Source: Bacillus sp. CH140a_4T
GTDB lineage: Bacteria; Bacillota; Bacilli; Bacillales; Bacillaceae_G
Assembly (NCBI RefSeq): GCF_008923725.1
Contig: NZ_WBPF01000016.1
Coordinates: 620,001-684,000, forward strand
Direction: 5' to 3'
DNA length: 64,000 nt
Below, piece by piece: positions 62,406 to 64,000 of the stretch (its first letter is position 1; the number at the start of each line of letters is the position of its first letter). Under the pieces are notes generated by a model. It saw only the letters and a list, made by a program, of their open reading frames with translations. It was not told where the DNA came from and ran no database searches. Made by a program: the position numbers and the translations under genes.

Positions 62406-64000
62406 TGCTTTGGAGAAGTGTAGTAGGGAAGTTATGGATGACCATATTACTTCTCGTTTCGTTTGTGCTTGGATTTGTTGCAATTTTACTTTCACAGTTT
62501 TTTAGAACATATTATGTTGATATGAGTGAAACTAGGCTTCAAAAAGTTGCAACAAGTGTTTCAGAGTTAATTGAAGAAGGTGCCGATGTAAAAACGATTG
62601 AGAATATCGCGTACAAATTCTCTGATCCACTTTCAAGGATCATTATTGTAGAAGATGGTAAAGAAATATCTTCTTCGCCGAAACAAGAAGGTTTAGTCAC
62701 TCTTACAATGGATGATTTGAAAGAAGATAAAGAATTAGCGGCTGTTTTTACAGACAAAAAAGAAATTAAGAATAACATTAGAAAAGCCTCTAATAGTAGA
62801 AAGAATAAAAACACTGAAAATGATATTATGATTGTCGGAAAACCAGTACATTCAAAAAATCAAAGTGCAGTGTTCGTATACGAATCGTTACAAGTGCCGA
62901 TACAAGGTATGGAAAGAACGACTGATTTTATATTCTTATCAGCAGGGATTGCGATTATATTAACAACTTTCTTTGCATTCTTCTTATCTACTCGAATTAC
63001 AGCACCACTTCGTAAAATGCGTGAGGTTGCTTTTGAGGTATCGCGTGGGAAGTTTGATGCGAAAGCTCCTATGGTATCTCAGGACGAGATTGGTGAGCTT
63101 GCAACGGCCTTAAATCAAATGGGGAAACAGTTGAAGTTTAATATGAATGCCCTGCAGCAAGAAAAAGAACAGTTAGCTAGTATTTTAAGTAGTATGGCAG
63201 ATGGGGTTATTACGTTAAATCAGGAAGGCGAAGTTGTTGTAATCAATCCGCCGGCTGAACATTTCTTACAAGTTTGGCAAGAAGAAAAAGAAGTAGAATT
63301 AAGTAAAAAGCTACCTTCTGAACTTGTTGAACTATTCCATCTCGTTGTAGAAAGCGAACAACAACAAGTAGTTGAAATTAATTTACAAAAAGGTAACTAC
63401 GTAGTTCTTATGACGCCGCTTTACAATCAAACAAAAATTCGTGGTGCTGTAGCAGTATTGCGTGATATGACGGAAGAACGCCGTCTTGAGAAGATGCGCC
63501 AAGACTTTATTGCGAACGTATCACATGAACTTCGTACACCGATGGTAATGCTTCAAGGATACAGTGAAGCAATTTTAGATGATATTGTGCAAACGAAAGA
63601 AGAAATTAATGAGTTTGTTCAAATCATTTATGATGAATCCGTTCGTTTAGGTAAACTTGTAAATGAATTGTTAGATTTAGCGCGTATGGAAAGTGGTAAT
63701 GTAGAGTTACATATCGGTGAAGTAGATATTCATCCTTTCGTTGAAAAAATAGGTCGTAAATTCCAAGGGATTGCAAAGGATAAAGAAGTCGAATTAACGG
63801 TTGATTTCCAAAATCCAATTGAGCAATACCCGTTTGATGCAGATCGTATGGAACAAGTATTGACGAATTTAATTGATAACGCAATTCGTCATACGAATGC
63901 AGGCGGGCATGTAACGCTTGTAATTGATACGAAAAATAATGGACTTATTTTTGAAGTGCAAGATTCGGGCGCTGGTATTCCCGAAGAAGATATTCCATTT
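62405..64000 (+). CDS. resE: Sensor histidine kinase ResE (partial, 3' end cut by window)
   Basis: The frame opens at the ATG at 62405, sharing the final A of the resD stop, and stays open for 532 codons to the window edge. TM1 is residues 8-31 and TM2 about 175-196. A HAMP domain (STRITAPLRKMREVAFEVSRG) follows, then a PAS domain (about 255-355, ILSSMADGVITLNQEGEVVVINPPA), HisKA with NVSHELRTPMVMLQGYSEA and the HATPase N-box NLIDNAIRHTNAGG plus QDSGAGIPEEDIPF at the cut. Family length is about 590, so some 55-60 residues are missing. TTTGGAGAAG lies inside the gene, so translation is likely coupled to resD. Confidence 0.95.
   Translation, partial: MLWRSVVGKLWMTILLLVSFVLGFVAILLSQFFRTYYVDMSETRLQKVATSVSELIEEGADVKTIENIAYKFSDPLSRIIIVEDGKEISSSPKQEGLVTLTMDDLKEDKELAAVFTDKKEIKNNIRKASNSRKNKNTENDIMIVGKPVHSKNQSAVFVYESLQVPIQGMERTTDFIFLSAGIAIILTTFFAFFLSTRITAPLRKMREVAFEVSRGKFDAKAPMVSQDEIGELATALNQMGKQLKFNMNALQQEKEQLASILSSMADGVITLNQEGEVVVINPPAEHFLQVWQEEKEVELSKKLPSELVELFHLVVESEQQQVVEINLQKGNYVVLMTPLYNQTKIRGAVAVLRDMTEERRLEKMRQDFIANVSHELRTPMVMLQGYSEAILDDIVQTKEEINEFVQIIYDESVRLGKLVNELLDLARMESGNVELHIGEVDIHPFVEKIGRKFQGIAKDKEVELTVDFQNPIEQYPFDADRMEQVLTNLIDNAIRHTNAGGHVTLVIDTKNNGLIFEVQDSGAGIPEEDIPF

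Overview
The window is chromosomal DNA of a Bacillus cereus-group bacterium (B. cereus, B. thuringiensis or B. anthracis type). This rests on low GC, strong AGGAGG-type ribosome binding sites, frequent TTG/GTG starts, the dacB-spmA-spmB-rluB-resABCDE gene order typical of Bacillus, a collagen-like exosporium-type gene, and a family of short 3'-end hairpin repeats. There are no rRNA or tRNA genes, no CRISPR array, no insertion sequence and no prophage block. It reads as ordinary core chromosome rich in RNA-level control. All product names are from recognition by eye; no database search was run.

Layout. 1-1.6 kb: end of the histidine operon (hisI partial, hisE, hisJ). 2-6.5 kb: a 2-hydroxyacid dehydrogenase, pssA, an LTA-synthase-type enzyme and a secreted DUF3888 protein. 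6.5-8.3 kb: lysine riboswitch and lysA. 8.3-15.3 kb: SAM (S-box) riboswitch, yezD, then cysH-sat-cysC-sulfite reductase-DUF3906-sumT-sirB-sirC. This couples sulfate activation and reduction to synthesis of siroheme, the reductase cofactor. 15.3-22.7 kb: transporters: a T-box with a Trp specifier before an SNF symporter, a glutamate-type symporter, and a second S-box before an NhaC-family carrier (probable methionine uptake). An M23 peptidase lies between them.

22.7-26.5 kb: a LiaI/LiaH/LiaF/LiaS/LiaR-like cell-envelope stress operon with a palindromic operator. 26.5-36.6 kb: repeats, brnQ behind an Ile T-box, a methyltransferase, a lipoprotein, an M50 protease, flavohemoglobin hmp with a Crp/Fnr-type box and a neighbouring Crp/Fnr regulator, and a TSUP exporter. 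36.7-40.7 kb: Pit phosphate transporter with its DUF47 partner, and a class A PBP. 40.8-46 kb: a decayed collagen-like gene, a sporulation-type sensor kinase, a DUF72 protein, a Fur-controlled small RNA resembling FsrA, a small RHH-like protein and a minimal tyrosine recombinase. 46-52.4 kb: an orphan sensor kinase, deoD, mprF. 52.5-64 kb: ypuI, a superoxide dismutase with an N-terminal extension, dacB (sigma-E-like promoter), spmA, spmB, rluB and the cytochrome c maturation and redox-regulation genes resABCDE, with resE cut by the window end.

I found no wholly new system. The most useful second looks are the Fur-box sRNA at about 44.9-45.05 kb, the multiply frameshifted collagen-like gene at 41.4-42.4 kb, the specifier-based substrate predictions for two transporters, the dispersed 3'-end hairpin family, and several small genes.
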